From the NCBI GenBank assembly GCA_964643255.1, contig CAZXSM010000090.1:1-7366 (forward strand): DNA of 7,366 nucleotides, given 5' to 3'. The notes below the pieces were generated by a model. The model made no database searches. It was not told the origin of the DNA and saw nothing but the letters and a program-made list of their open reading frames with translations. The stretch's first letter is position 1. The number at the start of each line of letters is the position of its first letter. Position numbers and translations under genes: made by a program. The DNA is from JAAYRG01 sp964643255. GTDB taxonomy: Bacteria; Bacillota; Clostridia; Lachnospirales; Lachnospiraceae. Of this stretch, positions 5,820 through 7,366 are shown piece after piece.

Positions 5820-6419
5820 CTATTTTATTAACTCTAGTAATTCATATACTCTTTCTCTAGTAAGCTCCGCTCCCTTTAAGTGCTCTATCATTGGACGGAT
5901 ACTTCCACCTTCATACTCTGAACCAGCTTTATTAATCTCATTTTCTTTATTACTGATCCATTCTATTTGTAAAGTTGTTAAATTATCCATTTGATCCTTA
6001 TCTAGATTATCAGTTAAGTATTCCCACACTCTATTGATTTCATCATCCCATAAGTCATAGATATCTTTTGCTAGGAAATTCATTTCTAATTGGTTTAATT
6101 CTTCCGTTTCTAGCCTCTCAAGTTTCTTCTCATATTGAATTTCAACTTCTGAAACTTGTGCTTCAACATCTAATTCTAGACTTGTATCATCCTTATCTAT
6201 CTCTGTACTATCATCATCTAAAACATTACCCTCACCATCAACTACTTCTACACTATAGATGTCTGCTTCTTGATTATTTAAGGTTTTAGCTTCGCTTTGA
6301 CAAGAGGTAAGTAGCGTTACACAAGCAATTAATACTAGATATACTAATAACAACTTATCTCTATACTGCTCTTTATGTGTCTTATTTGACAAATTTGATT
6401 CTGTTTTTTCTTTTTTCAT
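5820..6419 (-). CDS. Lipoprotein with LprI/DUF1311-like domain
   Basis: The 199-residue protein has a long basic N-terminus (1-22), a hydrophobic segment (23-38) and a lipobox ending LLTSC with C40 as the predicted lipid-modified residue, so it should be anchored on the outer face of the membrane. Residues 41-95 form a strongly acidic, low-complexity linker (DDDSTEIDKDD). Residues about 95-195 match the LprI/DUF1311 pattern: a helical MNFLAKDIYDLWDDEINRVW segment, L-x-x-Q-x-x-W-I (Q151, W154), a GGS loop (171-173) and L-T-x-x-R (T187, R190). Mycobacterial LprI is reported to inhibit lysozyme; other family members are mostly uncharacterised, so that role is only a possibility. ATG 6419 is the only usable start, with AAGGAGAG (6438-6431) upstream at a rather long spacing of about 12 nt. 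It appears to be a single-gene unit. Confidence 0.75.
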   Translation of the reverse strand: MKKEKTESNLSNKTHKEQYRDKLLLVYLVLIACVTLLTSCQSEAKTLNNQEADIYSVEVVDGEGNVLDDDSTEIDKDDTSLELDVEAQVSEVEIQYEKKLERLETEELNQLEMNFLAKDIYDLWDDEINRVWEYLTDNLDKDQMDNLTTLQIEWISNKENEINKAGSEYEGGSIRPMIEHLKGAELTRERVYELLELIK

Positions 6420-6444
6420 ATTTTATATATCTCTCCTTACCTCC

Positions 6445-6475
6445 TCTATACTATCAGCATATTTTCAAATTTCAA
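6445..6475 (-). promoter_or_regulatory. Weak candidate promoter for the LprI-like lipoprotein
   Basis: On the minus strand TTGAAA (6475-6470) lies 17 nt before AGTATA or 19 nt before TATAGA (6450-6445). A start just downstream would leave AAGGAGAG in the leader of the lipoprotein gene. Matches are imperfect in AT-rich DNA, so this is a tentative call. Confidence 0.25.
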
Positions 6476-6570
6476 GAAAATCTTAGATAATTAAAAGAAT
6501 GTTAATAGAATTGTAAAACATCTATAAGTTTGTAACTTTATTGAGAGGTTTAAGAAGTCCGCTAATTCAT

Positions 6571-7017
6571 TTACTTATAAGTGCCAATAAGTCCGAAAGA
6601 ATATGTTTTGTTATATATAGGATTATTTGATATAAAATGAATAAATACTGGTGCATTGTCAAGATGAGGTTCTTTGTCAAACAAGAACCTATCAGCTTGG
6701 CGTAAGCCTTGAAGAGCTGTAGGCATTTCATTATAGAAAATCTTATTTCTAATATCAGAATTTCCTATAACACCATTACCATCCACTATTACAGATCCAA
6801 TTAAAGCAATTCCTCCTTTATACAAGTCCCAGGCAAGTCTTACCTCGTCACGCATACTCGTGATTTGGTCCTCAGCATAATTTGAAGCTACAAACACAAA
6901 TAAATCTCCCGTTAAATCTGAATGAGTAATAGTATATAATCTGCCTATTAAAGGCTCATATGGTTTAATTATATCTCGATATTGCACAAATACCTTTTGA
7001 GGATTAAGATCTCTCAC
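6571..7017 (-). CDS. Staygreen-family protein (bacterial SGR / Mg-dechelatase homologue)
   Basis: The protein reads as a full-length bacterial staygreen domain: LNPQKVFVQY near the start, then RLYTITHSDLTGDLF, MRDEV, an alanine/leucine-rich MPTALQGLRQADRFLF helix, and PVFIHFISNNPIYN near the end. Plant SGR removes magnesium from chlorophyll a, and some bacterial homologues have been shown to do so in vitro. The His and Asp of THSD (H38, D40 in 154-residue numbering) and D63 in MRDEV fit the conserved polar set. A non-photosynthetic host has no chlorophyll, so the native substrate is unknown. Start choice: ATG at 7035 has no ribosome binding site, whereas GTG at 7017-7015 has AAAGAGG (7032-7026) at 8 nt and gives a family-typical N-terminus and 148 residues. 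The longer 154-residue version cannot be excluded. It sits alone between an LprI-type lipoprotein and the plsY terminator. Confidence 0.78.
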   Translation of the reverse strand: MRDLNPQKVFVQYRDIIKPYEPLIGRLYTITHSDLTGDLFVFVASNYAEDQITSMRDEVRLAWDLYKGGIALIGSVIVDGNGVIGNSDIRNKIFYNEMPTALQGLRQADRFLFDKEPHLDNAPVFIHFISNNPIYNKTYSFGLIGTYK

Positions 7018-7048
7018 TTTTAAAACCTCTTTCATATTTTTACTTTTA

Positions 7049-7078
7049 TATGCTATTTTATGCTATATTATATGCTTT
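7049..7078 (-). promoter_or_regulatory. Three TATGCTWT direct repeats overlapping a -10-like box upstream of the staygreen gene
   Basis: TATGCTAT occurs at 7049-7056 and 7059-7066 and TATGCTTT at 7071-7078, spaced 10 and 12 bp, close to one helical turn. On the minus strand a perfect TATAAT (7072-7067) lies among them, about 50 bp upstream of the GTG start. No good -35 is present at the right distance, which would fit an activated promoter. The repeats may be an operator or just low-complexity DNA. Confidence 0.3.
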
Positions 7079-7103
7079 AGCTTAAGTTTTTATTTGAAGA
7101 AAA

Positions 7104-7141
7104 AATCACCTGTTGATGTAGGAATACATCAACAGGTGATT
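7104..7141 (-). terminator. Rho-independent terminator downstream of plsY
   Basis: A perfect 17-bp stem (7104-7120 with 7125-7141, containing TCACCTGTTGATGTA) closes on a GGAA loop, which is of the stable GNRA class on the plus strand; on the minus strand the loop reads TTCC. Read leftward the stem is followed by TTTTTC-type sequence (7105-7100), as expected for the end of plsY transcription. It lies 35 bp beyond the plsY stop and insulates the staygreen gene from plsY. Confidence 0.88.
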
Positions 7142-7175
7142 CATTTCTTTGCCCTTGGCATGCTTTACCAGGTTA

Positions 7176-7366
7176 TTACATGCTCTCTTCTTCATAAGTT
7201 TCCATTAAACGCTCTATTTCTTTTTCCTTATTCCAAATATAGCTCAAGCGCATTTCTGAACCATTTTTAATACGAATAAGGTTTTCTTTGTGCCTCCATA
7301 TTACAACCGCTCCAACAAGCATAAATATAGTCATTCCTATTACATCCTTTTCTGCAAATCCATATA
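7176..7366 (-). CDS. plsY: C-terminus of glycerol-3-phosphate acyltransferase PlsY (partial)
   Basis: The last 62 codons are present; the gene begins beyond the right edge. They contain a final membrane segment (KDVIGMTIFMLVGAVVIW) followed by RHKENLIRIKNGSE, which matches the cytoplasmic C-terminal signature of PlsY (RHxxNIxRLxxGxE). PlsY transfers an acyl group from acyl-phosphate to glycerol-3-phosphate at the membrane, the first step of phospholipid synthesis in most Gram-positive bacteria. Many family members stop soon after that signature; this one carries about 25 more residues, charged and probably helical (WNKEKEIERLMETYEEE). The gene ends in TAA at 7178-7176, just before a strong terminator. 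In many Clostridia gpsA follows plsY; here no gpsA follows. Confidence 0.82.
   Translation of the reverse strand, partial: YGFAEKDVIGMTIFMLVGAVVIWRHKENLIRIKNGSEMRLSYIWNKEKEIERLMETYEEESM

Noticed and set aside
1..7366. CRISPR arrays, tRNA or rRNA genes, riboswitches
   Set aside because: No regularly spaced repeats, no cloverleaf-like or rRNA-like sequence and no recognised riboswitch core were seen on either strand.

Overview
The window is AT-rich, has strong Shine-Dalgarno sites (AAGGAGG, GGAGGG, GGTGGG), uses TTG and probably GTG starts, and encodes lipoproteins with Gram-positive-style lipoboxes. Together with the plsY tail and the flavour of the sugar enzymes, this suggests a low-GC Firmicute, most likely a Clostridia member of the Lachnospiraceae type. 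The taxonomy is inferred from protein style only; no rRNA or tRNA is present.

Layout, left to right. (1) 1-97, minus strand: first 32 codons of a gene running off the left edge, possibly a DUF2075-type ATPase/helicase. (2) 98-587: about 490 bp without a gene, holding two similar dyads around a TGTAAG core, 120 bp apart. (3) 588-971, plus strand: the N-terminal two thirds of an amidase_3 peptidoglycan hydrolase, cut off before its catalytic C-terminus. (4) 1030-4852, minus strand: a compact three-gene sugar operon, which is the main content of the window. Its first gene is a 617-residue fusion of a Gfo/Idh/MocA dehydrogenase to a TIM-barrel sugar isomerase/epimerase. The second is a free-standing TIM-barrel protein, and the third a second Gfo/Idh/MocA dehydrogenase. 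A 21-bp perfect palindrome lies just upstream. (5) 4853-5206: intergenic, with that palindrome and a 68-nt imperfect hairpin followed by a T-tract on the minus strand. (6) 5207-5701, minus strand: decayed DNA in which the first 23 codons of a VOC/glyoxalase-type gene run directly into a lipoprotein gene that has lost its start codon and carries a frameshift. (7) 5820-6419, minus strand: an intact lipoprotein with an LprI/DUF1311-like domain. (8) 6571-7017 (or 7035), minus strand: a staygreen-family protein, related to plant chlorophyll Mg-dechelatase. (9) 7104-7141: a strong GNRA-loop terminator. (10) 7176-7366, minus strand: the C-terminus of PlsY.

How the genes may work together: two NAD(P)-dependent sugar dehydrogenase domains and two TIM-barrel domains in one operon match the part list of the 3-keto-glycoside route (oxidise C3, eliminate, hydrate, reduce), which is redox-neutral overall. 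The part list is seen in the sequence; the pathway assignment is inference. No transporter, regulator or classical glycoside hydrolase is encoded in the window, so the substrate cannot be read from context. The surrounding DNA looks like a worn accessory region, with a truncated amidase, a chimeric VOC/lipoprotein remnant and hairpins, next to the housekeeping gene plsY.
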